A stretch of DNA of 64,000 bases, from assembly GCA_963210315.1 (NCBI GenBank), contig OY723307.1, positions 744,001 to 808,000 of the forward strand, given 5' to 3'. Positions 33,260 through 43,790 of this stretch are shown here, piece by piece (the stretch's first letter is position 1; each line of letters begins with the position of its first letter). A program made the position numbers and the translations under genes. The DNA comes from Rhynchopus euleeides (Eukaryota; Euglenozoa; Diplonemea; Diplonemida; Diplonemidae). Under the pieces are notes generated by a model. The model was not told where the DNA came from. It ran no database searches and worked only from the letters and a program-made list of their open reading frames with translations.

Positions 33260-34115
33260 AATCTTCGACTCGCGGAATCGCGATTGACCCCTTCCATTGC
33301 ACTCTTTGGGCTCTGTGCGGATCGTAGTGGGGTCACACTGTGGGTCTAGGTGCCAAGCTTCACCCATGAAATGTGGGTCTAGTTCAGGGGCTGGTCATAG
33401 GAGACTGTGATGGGAGGCCGAGAGTCAGCCAGCCCACCCACCCAGCGGGACCCCCTCCTCGGGTGTTCCGAAACCCCGTTCTTTTGAATATTTGGAATCT
33501 GTGCGCATCGTAGTGGGGTCACTTTGTAGGTCTAGGTGACAAGCTTTGTCCATGAAATGTGGCTCTGGTTCAGGGGCTGGTCATGGGTGAAGGTGACTGG
33601 GAGTAACACACCATGCCACCCCACCCAGCCACCCACCCAGCGGGACCCCCTCCTCAGGTGTTCCAAAACCCCGTTCTTTTGAACGTTTGAAACTTTTGCG
33701 GATCGTAGTGGGGTCACACTGTGGGTCTAGGTGCCCAGCTTCACCCATGAAAAAGCGGTCTGGTTCAGGGGCTGGTTATGGGTGAAGGGTGACTGGGTGA
33801 CACACACCATGACACCCCACCCCACCCAGCGGGACCCCCTCCTCGGGTATTCCAAAACCCCTTTCTTTTGAACGTTTGGAATTTGTGCGAATCACAGTGG
33901 GGTCACTTTGATGGTGTGTGAGCCAAGTATCACCCATGAAACACGGGTCTGGTTCAGGGACTGGTCGTGGGAGAAGGTGGCTGGGAGGCAGCCAGTCCAC
34001 TACACCCCACCTACCCACCCAGCGGGACCCCCCCCTCGGATTTTCCAAAAACCCGTTCTTTTGAACGTTTGGAATCTGTGCGGATCGCGATGGGGTCATT
34101 TTGGCCATGGGGTGC
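33260..34115. repeat. Degenerate ~195-bp tandem array
   Basis: Blocks of the form CCAAAACCCCGTTCTTTTGA, TGTGCGGATCGTAGTGGGGT, GTGGGTCTAGGTGCC, CAGGGGCTGGTCATGG, CACCCAGCGGGACCCCCTCC recur about every 190-195 bp, with unit starts near 33,460, 33,655, 33,845 and 34,040 and a partial unit before. Units differ at many positions, so the array is old. No coding frame is shared. Confidence 0.85.
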
Positions 34116-34343
34116 CCATTTACACCTATTACTGGGGAACATCAATTGGGTGAAAGTACCACCTCCTGACCCCCCCCCCCATCCCGAGTCGGGAGGGGGG
34201 TCGGGTAGGGGGGGTACCCCCCCCCATACCCCCCCTCGTGACCCCCCCCCCTGGTAGGGTGCCCGACCAGGGGGTGGGGGTCACCCAAAATTTCGAGGAA
34301 ATCCTGGTGTCACCCTGAAAACCTGGGTCGCCAGCCTGACCTC
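34116..34343. other. C/G-rich spacer
   Basis: Alternating runs of C and G with short inverted repeats (around GACCCCCCC and GGGGGGGTA at 34,168-34,260), perhaps a decayed poly-G element end. No gene. Confidence 0.4.
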
Positions 34344-34384
34344 CACGGTGGGATCTTGTAAATTTTACATGTATAACTACAAGT

Positions 34385-35077
34385 ACCGTATACGTAAATA
34401 TTTTGGAACGTAAATATTATGGAACGTAAATATTATGGAACGTAAATATTTTGGAACGCTGGTGGGTTGGCGTTCCAGATTTTTTTCGTTCCATAATACC
34501 GTATACGTAAATATTATGGAACGTAAATATTATGGAACGGGCCCATTTTTGGCCGGTCCGTTCCATAATATTTACGTTCCATAATATTTACAGGGCCAGT
34601 TGGGGACTCGGTGGTGAGGACGGCTTGTGTCAGGAATCGCGCGAAAAGTGCACGAGTAGGTCCCGTCAGGGACTCTGTATGCCGTCCGATCACCTGGTCC
34701 AAGTCCCCGAGTCGCAGAAAGCCCTGTAAATATTATGGAACGAAAAAAATCTGGAACGCCAACCCACCAGCGTTCCAAAATATTTACGTTCCATAATATT
34801 TACGTTCCATAATATTTACGTTCCAAAATATTTACGTATACGGTATTTACAGGGCTTTCTGCGACTCGGGGACTTGGACCAGGTGATCGGACGGCATGCA
34901 GAGTCCCTGACGGGACCTACTCGTGCACTTTTCGCGCGATTCCTGACGCAAGCCGTCCTCACCACCGAGTCCCCAACTGGCCCTGTAAATATTATGGAAC
35001 GTAAATATTATGGAACGGACCGGCCAAAAATGGGCCCGTTCCATAATATTTACGTTCCATAATATTTACGTATACGG
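34385..35077. repeat. Four-module inverted repeat a-b-a'-b'
   Basis: Module a (34,385-34,497) and b (34,498-34,731) both start ACCGTATACGTAAATATT. They are followed by their reverse complements a' (34,732-34,844) and b' (34,845-35,077), both ending AATATTTACGTATACGGT or close to it. Modules are built of AAATATTATGGAACG words around two unique segments, one starting GGCCAGTTGGGGACTCGG and one CGCTGGTGGGTTGGCG. The order is alternating, not a simple hairpin. Confidence 0.85.
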
Positions 35078-35078
35078 T

Positions 35079-35687
35079 ATATACATGTATTATACATGTA
35101 TAATACTTGCATGTCAACTATTATACATGTATAATACATGTATATGCCTGAAATATACATGTAAAATACATGTATATCAAGTAAAAATACAAGTATAATA
35201 CTTGCATGTCAACTATTATACTTGTATTTTTACTTGATATACATGTATTTTACATGTATATTTCAGGCATTTACATGTATTTTACATGTATAATACTTGT
35301 CATGCAAGTATTATACATGTAAAATACTTGCATGACAAGTAAAATACATGTATAATACTTGCATGACAAGTAAAATACTTGCATGCAAGTAAAATACATG
35401 TATTTTACTTGCATGCAAGTATTTTACTTGTCATGCAAGTATTTTACATGTATAATACTTGCATGACAAGTATTATACATGTAAAATACATGTAAATGCC
35501 TGAAATATACATGTAAAATACATGTATATCAAGTAAAAATACATGTATAATAGTTGACATGCAAGTATTATACATGTATTTTTACTTGATATACATGTAT
35601 TTTACATGTATATTTCAGGCATATACATGTATTATACATGTATAATAGTTGACATGCAAGTATTATACATGTATAATACATGTATAT
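35079..35687. repeat. 609-bp near-perfect palindrome
   Basis: The right half is the reverse complement of the left apart from a ~30-bp duplication on the left near the centre and a few base changes; the centre is close to 35,398. It consists almost wholly of ACATGT, TTGCATGCAAGT, TATACATGTA and TGCCTGAAATATAC words, with smaller palindromes inside each arm. It is AT-rich against GC-rich surroundings. Confidence 0.9.
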
Positions 35688-37935
35688 GGGGGTCTTCGCT
35701 CCGGGTCAATTTGGGTCAACTTGGGTCAATTTGGGTCACCCTGGGGTTTTTCACCTTAGGAAAATGGGGGGCTTCGCTCCGGGTCAATCTGGGTCAGCTT
35801 GGGTCAGTGACCCGGAGCGAAGCCCCCCCCTTAGGTGACCAAAAATAGGTGAAAATTTTTGCCTATTTTCCCTTGTGTCAAACTTGGAGTCTGACCCAAA
35901 AATCGGAATCTGTGACCCATGGTTTATATGGGCAAACCTGAAAATTTCCGACTTTTTCCCCAATTTTTCCCACTTCCTGGCCATACCTTTCCCGACCCAA
36001 AATCAAACAAATGCAGCGGAAAATGGCCAAAAATAGGCCAAAAAACCCCAATTTTTTTTCCGGGGGGCTTCGCCCCCCGGACCCCCCTTGCGTGGGGGGC
36101 TTCGCCCCCCACGCCACACGCACCTCCCGGCCGGGGGCCGGTTCGGTCGTCGTCGGCTGCGCTCAAAGGGCGTGCGGTAGCCGACGCCCTTTTGTGCTCG
36201 CCTCCTCCTCCCACACTTCAGTATGACGTTTAGGTGCGTCGGTATTCCTGCTTTGTTCTTCTGTTGACTGGGACGGGCCAGTCCTCGTGGGTTGCCGACC
36301 GGTGTGTCCTCCCCTGGGATCCCCTCCTCCCCCTACCACTTGCATCTGGTTCAGCTTCAGTGAGAGCTGAGCGGGAGCCATACTTGCTCTCGGTGACCAA
36401 TTGTCCGCAGTCCTACATCATGACGAGTTTGGTAATGCCCAGTCGCAGCCATCCCCCGTCCCAGGTGTTCTGCCGTGGGGCAGCTCACCATCTGCTGTGG
36501 TCACACACCAGCGAGCAGGCCCTGTCAACGAAATCGATGTGACTGCTCTTGCCGCAGGGCAACGGAGGTGGGCCTGCATTGCATCCTGTTGCCGCTCAGT
36601 TCTGTTCCCACTGGAGATTCTTGTTGCGCCGCAGATCGAACAGTCTTTCGTGTCGTCGGCGCCGATCTTGTATAAAACGTAGGCAGTAGGCTGCTGTGGG
36701 TGACCTGCAGGTTACCCGTCCCTTTCGTGCAGGCAGCGCCAGAGGTGCGATGTTTTTATGGGAACACGGCAGCTGCCCCGCACTCCATTCTGCTCTCTTG
36801 TCTGCTGTTTATGTTGAACAAGGTCTGGCTGCCAGTGATCTCGCTGGGGGTCGGGCAAACCAAAAAAGAGGTAGGGCACAGGGTGGGCCGAGCTCGCGAG
36901 AAAAAAGGTGCAGCCCAACCCCGCCCCGACTTCCCGTGGTATGATGCAAACAGGATCGAATACACGACCACAGAACATTTTCCCCCAATTCGAGAGGCAC
37001 CGGATGTTGCTGCCTTTGGTCGTCGCCTGCTGGATCAAAAATCAGGAATCCAGGGGATCTTGGATTGCCTTTGAGTACTTGCAAAACTGCAATCCCGAGA
37101 AACTTTGCCAGCTAGTGTTCAGGAACGGCAGCAAATCTCATGGCTTGCATCGCTTTGTGGATGGTGTGCGATGATCAATCCCATACACGCAAGGACTTGG
37201 TCGCGAGACAGCCTACAGGGGGTCTGGGGGGCGGAGCCCCCCAGCCGCCGGAGCCCACGGTAGTGAACATCCTGAAAGTCTTCGAAGGCGAGTCCCCACA
37301 CCGGTTGGTGCTGTTGCACATTCCAGGCGGAGATGGTCCTTCGCTTGGGACATGATGAGGGGCGCTTCGATGAACACCATCAAGCCCCCAGCATGCCGTT
37401 GGGTTTTCATACGCTGCGGCGCATGAAAACTCGGCCACAAGGCCGAACCCAAAAGCCCCAAAATCTGACCCGGGAGGTAGGGCCGAGGGTAGGGCCATGC
37501 CACCCCTGGCGGCCCACCCTCCCAAAGAATTACAGAAAAAGGGAGGTGGGGCCGCGGCCCCCTGCCAGCCCTGGCACGGGATCACTGCTGGCGGGTAGTT
37601 CAGGCTCGTGGCCCTCCTCGTTCCGATAGCCCCTCGGACATCCAAATGATTCACGTGCAGCAGCCCATGCGCAGAGAACGGTGTGCCGTCTTGTACAGCA
37701 ACTGTTGGACAACTGTTGAAATCGTTTTTCACCAAAAAAAATCTCTCTGCGGGCCAAGTCGAAGATTTTTCTGGGGACTTTTGGTGTCCCCAATTTTTCA
37801 AATTTCGAAAAATAAGCTCACTTTGCTAAACTGGACCCAACTCCCCACACTCTTTTTTTCCGACTTTTTCACGGGTTTTTTCCGGTTTTTTCCGGTTTTT
37901 TTTGGTTTTTTTTGGCGGATGGAGCGAAGACCCCC
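35688..37935. mobile_element. Element F with GGGGGTCTTCGCTCC ends and TAT duplication
   Basis: GGGGGTCTTCGCTCC at the left and GGAGCGAAGACCCCC at the right are flanked by TAT (35,685-35,687 and 37,936-37,938), a likely 3-bp target duplication. Subterminal sequence at 35,766-35,830 repeats a related GCTTCGCTCCGGGTCA motif in both orientations. Internal frames (for example 36,700-37,074) show no recognisable domain. A copy of hairpin repeat H lies at 37,217-37,268. Confidence 0.75.
37217..37268 (-). repeat. Dispersed hairpin repeat H, copy 1
   Basis: GGTCTGGGGGGCGGAGCCCC continuing to CCGCCGGAG and CACGGTAGTGAAC. The core GGGGGGCGGAGCCCCCC can fold back on itself. Other copies are at 54,369, 54,582, 62,820 and 62,971 (the last truncated). 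Confidence 0.85.
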
Positions 37936-38335
37936 TATACTTGTAGTTATACATGTAAAATTTACAAGATCCCACCGTGCCAGCCCGCACGGCGCTGAAG
38001 TAAATTACATTACAAGTGGTTTTACATGTAAAATTACAAGTGAAAAATGGTTACAAGTGCCACTTGTAAAATTACAAGTACCACTTGTAAAATTACAAGT
38101 GCCACTTGTAACTTTTACAAGTGGTACTTGTAATTTTACATGTAAATGACATGTGCCACTTGTCATCTCCGCGGTTTCCTTCATACTCTACACTGTGATG
38201 GGGGGTTTTTTGGCAAGCGGAGTGGCAAGGAGGGGGGAGAAATGACCAGCAAACGGTGGGAGTGCAATGCAACAGCTGTCGAGATCGGATCGAGTGGACT
38301 GATTGTATTTTGTGCCGACGACGAGTCTCATGTTT

Positions 38336-40257
38336 TCAGACTGCAGGGTGTTCGTCCGACATGTGCCTATCCCTCAGTTCTTGTGAAGCAAACTCCTGCA
38401 GACACACAGGGCAGGTCGTGATGTCCAGCTCATCCTGGTGGACGTAGAGGGCGTGTTGGCTAAGTCCACTTCTGAACACCGTTTTCTCACACAAGGGGCA
38501 AGACACTCGACATTCACACTGCGCCCTCGGCCGGTGCTGTCCGTCGTAGTGGGCGTAGAGCCCGTAAACCCGCGCGAAGCTCTTGTCAGGGCAAACAACG
38601 CAGCTATACTCTTCTGTGGCGGATGTCTCGTCGCCATCATCATCATCATCATCACCAGCCTCGCCGCTATTGCCGTCACTCGCAAGGTTGCCGCCATCAC
38701 CAGCCTCCTCCCCGTCGGTGATTCCTTGTGCAGGGGGCGTCACCTCCGTCACCTCCCAGGGTTCTTCGTCACAGATGCAAACCAGGAAAACATCGCCGTT
38801 GTTGCCGGGTTCTGCCTGAAATGTTTGTCCGTGACCATCTCTGCGGCGCACATGTGACCCGAGGCCAAGTTTGTCCAAGCGGACCACCAATTGACGAGCA
38901 GCCTTGAGCCACGTATCATTGTGAGTGATCACACACCTGCACAGGCGCATGGAATTGTAAGATAATATTTGGGGCCGCTCGCCGATGGTAGGAGTCAGTG
39001 GAGGCACTTTGCGCACGGTATTTTCATCCGTCAAGTGTTTCTGTTTCAGTTCATAGATCTGCAGATCACGCTCCATCGTCTGCGGGGATCCCCCACGTGT
39101 CCACCTCTTGCGCTCACCGTTGCCCTGTTCGAAGAGCTCGTCGGAGACGGTGACCCTGTGCGCATCCTGCTCATCAAACCAGTGTTCGAGAGAATGAGCA
39201 TATGCCGAGCGAGTGATCCCGGGATTTGCCCACTCCAACAAGAAAATCAGCACATGATGGCTGATCACAGCGAATAGAAACTCTTTGCGGCAGGAACCTG
39301 TTGAGAAGTATCGCACTGGTATGTCTTGGTAGCGGAAGAAGATCAGTGATTGCATTGCGCAGCACAATGCCCGCTGATTCCCCACGGTGATGGCCTTCAA
39401 AGCAGCGAGTATCTCTCTTGCGTGCTTCCCAGTGAAATTTTGCCCACTTTTCCAAGGATGGTTTACTCCACCACTTTTGATCCCGGCAGCGTACGTAGAA
39501 TGAGGCGCATGACACCTTTCGTGTCGTGAAGGGGGGGCGTCACGGTGTACACAGGATTCGAGAATTTTGAAGCGATGCTACAAGTGAATCCTGCGGCATC
39601 CATCTCTTGGATACTACAGCGGTGGCAGTCATGCAGGTACTCCAAACGCTCGTCGATTCCTGTAAGGCAGAAGGCAGAACGATGCCCTGTCCCACCTACA
39701 CCTTTGAAGAGTGACCACAACTCTAAGTGGTCACCCCCAAGCCGGAACTGGGTGATGGAAAAGGAGCAAGGCCCCTTCGTGAAGATCCCCTTCTGAACTG
39801 CCACAATCTGCCCCAAGGCATGGAGCATCCACCATTCGTAGAACAGGGGCTTGTGGCGGTCACACACTGTCAGAAAGCGGGACGCGGTGATCCCGTCCGT
39901 CAATGCGATTGCCAGTCGCTGCCTGCTCTTTCCTTGAAGGCTACCGGGTGTGTAGCCATCACCCGTGACCATGACTGTTGGTGGGGGGCGACCCGAGCGG
40001 ATGGGGAAAGCCCTCAGCAGAAACTCGAGGCACCCCCGCATGTTCCCTAGCAGAGAGGGCGTCATCAGCCGGAGGGGAGCTTCATGCTTTACGAGGAGGG
40101 GGTATGAAAGCCCCATCGAGATCCCTGTCTCTCTGCGAACGAGTGAGCCCAGCCGTTCACAGTCGCGCAGAGACATGCCCAACTCTGCCCTGTGTTGTCG
40201 AATAATTTCACCGATATGCCTCACTGTCCCAGCGTGAAGCTGTCGTGGGCTCGTCAT
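38336..40257 (-). pseudogene. Transposon ORF B, DDE-like transposase with C2H2 fingers, copy 2
   Basis: The start MTSPRQLHAGTVRHIGEIIR is preserved here, as are the VTGDGYTPG and GGDHLELW motifs. The frame stops at a nonsense codon (39,463-39,465), where copy 1 has a Glu codon. It also suffers a one-base deletion in an A/T run near 39,435-39,440. From about 39,400 down to 38,336 the frame is clean for 354 codons, through the LLEWANPGITRSAYAHSLEH segment, an acidic poly-Asp linker and three C2H2 fingers, ending SDEHPAV. Full length would be about 640 residues. The predicted role is cutting and joining DNA at the element ends; a candidate third acidic residue is the Glu of LLEWANP, but this assignment is a guess. 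Confidence 0.8.
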
Positions 40258-41064
40258 GGGAAGGGTTGTGTGTGTTCCTGTTGCAAGTCGATCCGTGTCA
40301 GCCCACTCAGCACCGTGACCTGCAGATTTCTGCTTGAATCCACAAAATGCGGAGGCGGCACAACGAGCGAGCCGCTGTATTCACCTGGCTCAAACTGGTC
40401 CGAAGGACGGTCCCTGTAGAAGGTGTAGGCGACCTGCACCCCTTCCAGCGTCGCCGTCACCAGCTTGGTGAAGCCATTCTCGACGATGACGCTATAGTAG
40501 CGCCCGGTCTCCTGGTCGTGCACGCCCACAACGACGTGCTGCATCGCCGCCACCGCCACCACTGCCTTATTCTTCGGACGCGTCTCGGATGTGGAGGCTT
40601 GTGCCGATGCCTTGTACATCTTGACCATATCCATTGTCCAGTTCCTCCACCACCAGCTTGAGGCGCGCGAAACCCTCCGACTTCTTCTGCGTTGGCGTGG
40701 GGAAGGGCTTCAGCGCGATGCCGTGGATGGCCATATCACGGTTTCCTTCGATCCGAACCGTGTACAGGTCGCCGGAAACATCCTTCAGCGACTTGTAGGA
40801 AGCCAGTGCATCGTATTTGCGTTTCAGCACCTTTGTTATCACTCCACTCTTGGGGGGGATGGTGGTCACCAGCACCTTCTGCAGCATCTCCTTCAACACC
40901 GTGTGTTTTAACACCTCCCCCGTCTTCCTGGTGTACACGGCCACAAAGTCCTCCACAAGCTGCTGCAGCTGGCTTTCATGCCGCTCATCCTCCTTCCCCA
41001 GATCCCCGCTCTTCGTCCGCTTGCTGTTGCGCGTCGGTGTTGTGGTTGCCGTTCTCTTGCTCAT
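40254..41064 (-). pseudogene. Transposon ORF A, copy 2 (frameshifted)
   Basis: MSKRTATTTPTRNSKRTKSG begins the gene as in copy 1. The frame is lost near 40,635-40,645 at LVVEELDN, where copy 1 reads on through DLDSMDMVKMYKA. The downstream frame then runs unbroken to HTQPFP and a TGA that overlaps the ATG of ORF B. The segment QVTVLSGLTRIDLQQEHTQP is unique to this copy because copy 1 has lost it. A full-length product would be about 270 residues with a basic N-terminus. Function unknown. Confidence 0.75.
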
Positions 41065-41348
41065 GTTGGAGGTGCAAAGGTCCTTTTGTAAGTGAGGGTG
41101 TGTGTGTGCAGCAGGGCATGTGCTGGTCTGGGGTCGCGGGGGATAAACAAATGGAACAACACGGCTCGCCAGTGTTCAGGAAAGCTCGTAAATGACAAGT
41201 GGCACATGTAATTTTACATGTACCACTTGTAAAATTTACAAGTGGCACATGTAATTTTACAAGTGCCACTTGTAAATTTACATGTAAAAATTTTTACATG
41301 TAAACCACTTGTAAAACCACTTGTAACAGTGGTTACTTCAGCGCCGTG

Positions 41349-41684
41349 CGCGGGGAGCCCCCCCCCCCCCCTGCGAGTGTACTACACAGGCTCAGCCTGT
41401 GTAGTACCCTCCTCGCTGCAATATATGCCTGAGGAGGGGAAGAAGCGGAAGTGGGCTGAGGCGTGGGTCGTGGAGGACCTGGCGGGGGAAGGGTTGATGA
41501 CGTTATACATTCGTGTTTTTGTGGGCGGTGCAGCGAAGTGCAGTGCACATTTCCTTGGCGAGGGTGGTGTCAGGGTTTGCCCCGGCACCGCCAAGAAGGA
41601 GCAGGTGTACCATGCCTTCCTCAAAGAGCCCATTGGGCTCGGGTATCCGCCACCGCCCGAGCACCGCGTATACTACGTATATAT
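41349..41684. other. Short spacer with a hairpin and an orphan coding-like frame
   Basis: A perfect hairpin, TACTACACAGGCT and its inverse, lies at 41,385-41,411. A plus-strand frame from an ATG at 41,425 reads MPEEGKKRKWAEAWVVEDLA, then RVFVGGAAKCSAHFLGEGG and YHAFLKEPIGLGYPPPPEHR. It then runs into the end of element E1 and stops at 41,742. It may be a fragment of a gene interrupted by E1; no homologue is recognised. Confidence 0.4.
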
Positions 41685-42113
41685 ACATACATCGGGCGTT
41701 ATTGCGTTACCAGTAACGGTAATACCGTTATTTTTTCGGTAAAATAACTTACCGTTAATAACGTTCCAGAACGGCCGAATAACGTTATCCGAAAATCGGT
41801 AACGTTATTTTTCCGCGTTATACCGTTATCGATAACGGTAATACCGCTATTACCGTTATCAGGAACGGTAATAACGTTATCGGTAACGTTATTACCGTTA
41901 TTACCGTTATCGGTAACGGTAATACCGTTATCAGTAACGGTAATAACGTTATCGGTAACGTTATTACCGTTATTACCGGTAATACCGCGTTATTTTCGGT
42001 ATTTTTGGGCAACTTCTATAGGGGGACCCTTTTCAAATTTTTTTTTCGGGGTGGCCAGAATGGGCTGTTTTAGGCTATTTGAGGCCATTTTCGAGCAAAT
42101 TTTTGGGTTTAGA

Positions 42114-43790
42114 CATAGTGTCATAACGGCCGTCATGGAGGGAGTGGATTTTCTGAGAATTCACTACCTCAGTTCCCGCTACCGAAATATAAAAACGGCC
42201 GTTTTCATGTTTTCTTGGCGAAAAAACGGCCGTTTTTTCCCCCTCCTATTTTCCTTTGGAGATTCGCCTCCTGCTTACCGTACCGAGCTGAGGAAACACA
42301 CTTGACAACTCCCTGTTGCCTGCACATGACATTGGGCACTGCGATTCTCTGTCGACTGTACAAAGAAAAATGGCTTCCGCCCTGCCTGTCGCTCGACAAG
42401 CAGCAGACACCCGAGAGCAGAGAGAAGTGTAGCAGCCCGGTTCGCCCCCGGGTTGTCCCAGAAATCCAGCACACCCTCGGAACGTGGTGGCCTAGTCGTA
42501 GATCACCCAGGCCCTGCTCGTGACCTCCCCGAAACAGAGGGGAGGTGGCACCGGAGTTCTGACACCCCTACGACTCATGCGGCCGTACGCGCTCGGGCAC
42601 AGACGGCGGACCGCAAACCAGAAGGACTTCCCTGATTCCGTGCCGTCCCACCTTCTGCGCATGCGGTCGCCAGCCCAGGCCAGCTCCCCTGCCAGGGGCA
42701 CTGGGGGGTCGTACTTCTCCACCTCAGACACTTTCTCGATGACATTCACAATGTCGGTGTGCACTGCGTCGACAGGGGCACGCCGTTGGCACACCCAGCT
42801 GCGCATCGCAGTACTTCTGGAGCAGCGATGCGAGGGGTGCCGTCAGGCGGACGGCGGCCTGCAGGTGGGACTCGAGCCAGCGATTTCGTGGGCATCTCTG
42901 CCAACCGCAGAAGCGACGCACACGTAGCAGGGCCGCTGTCCTGCAGCGGGCCCGGAAGATTGTATAAATGCCCGGGGACGTGGTGCAAGGTGCAGATCCA
43001 CTCAAGCGGTGCAGGTAGTGTGTGTCGGAGAGAAGCGGGATCGCACGGCCGGTGGTGCCGTCTTGCTCGCCTGCTTCTCCCTCTCAGCTGCGTCAGAGAT
43101 GTGGCACAGCACATCCTTCAGCGCCAGTGCGGTCGTGAACCCATCCAGCTGGTGCTGCATATTGCCCGGGATGATCGCCCGTGCCTTCGGGAATAAATCA
43201 GCGAAGGCGGTGTCCTTCTCATCCGGGGTGCTGTCGCCGAGATCAAGGGAAAGCTCTGTCGGAAGAGCCCTGATGCCAGTGAGCGACACCCACCTCTGCC
43301 TGCACGGTCATCCACGACACACGTGCCTAGATTGGCCGCAACCATGTTCAGCCCCTCCTCGGGACACACTTCTTGACAGCATCATGCACCATGCCAGCCG
43401 GTGATCCGGTGAACAACGCACCCCGGGCGATCCGAAGTTGCAAGCCTGCCACTGAGGGTATCGCACTCCAACAGCGCCAGCTGTTTCCCTGGCTCTGCAC
43501 TTTCAACGCTGCGTTCTTCTTCTTCTTGATATGGCGCGGTCCGTCAAAGTGGTCCACGAAGTCTGAACTCTTCGCATCATACTTGAAGGCGCGCTCACAA
43601 TGCTTGCTGCAGGGTATCCCTTGCAGTGGGGAGGCACTCCTGGTGGTGGGATCTCGCCTGCTGACCCACGCCCCATACAAAACTCCCAGGTAAAAAAAAC
43701 GGCCGTTTTTTAAAATGCTGAAAATCAGCGGCCGTTTTTGCAAGTCCACAAAATACAAGGGATTTTTTAAAACGGCCGCTATGCAACCAT
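42114..43790 (-). mobile_element. hAT-like element nested in E1, with 8-bp target duplication
   Basis: E2 provides the empty site. Here the site is split and GGTTTAGA is duplicated (42,106-42,113 and 43,791-43,798), an 8-bp duplication typical of hAT. The ends CATAGTGTCATAACGGCCGT and ACGGCCGCTATGCAACCAT form an imperfect ~20-bp inverted repeat. Subterminal AAAACGGCCGTTTT words occur on both sides (42,190-42,240; 43,688-43,775). Confidence 0.85.
42492..43790 (-). pseudogene. Decayed transposase of the nested hAT-like element
   Basis: The N-terminal part reads GIPCSKHCERAFKYDAKSSD, FVDHFDGPRHIKKKK, a Cys-Cys-His-His arrangement resembling a BED zinc finger. The frame continues in pieces: VHDAVKKCVPRRG with LNMVAANLGTCVVDD, then LDLGDSTPDEKDTAFADLFP, GFTTALALKDVLCHISDAAE, later RNRWLESHLQAAVRLTAPLA and VEKYDPPVPLAGELAWAG. 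At least three frame changes separate them. No complete catalytic core is visible. The hAT assignment rests mainly on the 8-bp duplication and the finger. Confidence 0.55.

Larger units (their letters stand above)
34344..37979. mobile_element. Composite TIR element G
   Basis: The ends are CACGGTGGGATCTTGTAAAT and its inverse at 37,960-37,979. The inverted repeats run about 45 bp, through ACATGTATAACTACAAGTA. The first five bases match those of the zinc-finger transposon. Inside are three distinct blocks: an a-b-a'-b' inverted module set (34,385-35,077), a 609-bp palindrome (35,079-35,687), and a nested element F (35,688-37,935) with TAT target duplications. I see no transposase. Confidence 0.8.
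37988..41348 (-). mobile_element. Two-gene TIR transposon with zinc-finger transposase, copy 2
   Basis: This inverted copy of 23,913-27,650 has the same CACGGCGCTGAAGTAA ends and is flanked by CG on both sides. At 3,361 bp it lacks the nested insertion and keeps the 112 bp missing from copy 1. The transcribed order on the minus strand is ORF A (41,064 down to 40,254) then ORF B (40,257 down to 38,336). The stop of A and start of B overlap in ATGA at 40,254-40,257. It sits 8 bp beyond the end of element G. Confidence 0.92.

Noticed and set aside
38583-38857. Frames antisense to the zinc-finger region with Ile or Ser runs
   Set aside because: The Ile and Ser runs are the poly-Asp codon repeat read on the other strand.
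41821-42000. Telomere- or centromere-like repeat (TTACCGTTATCGGTAACGG words)
   Set aside because: The array is confined to the ends of E1 and E2 and appears as a terminal feature of a mobile element.
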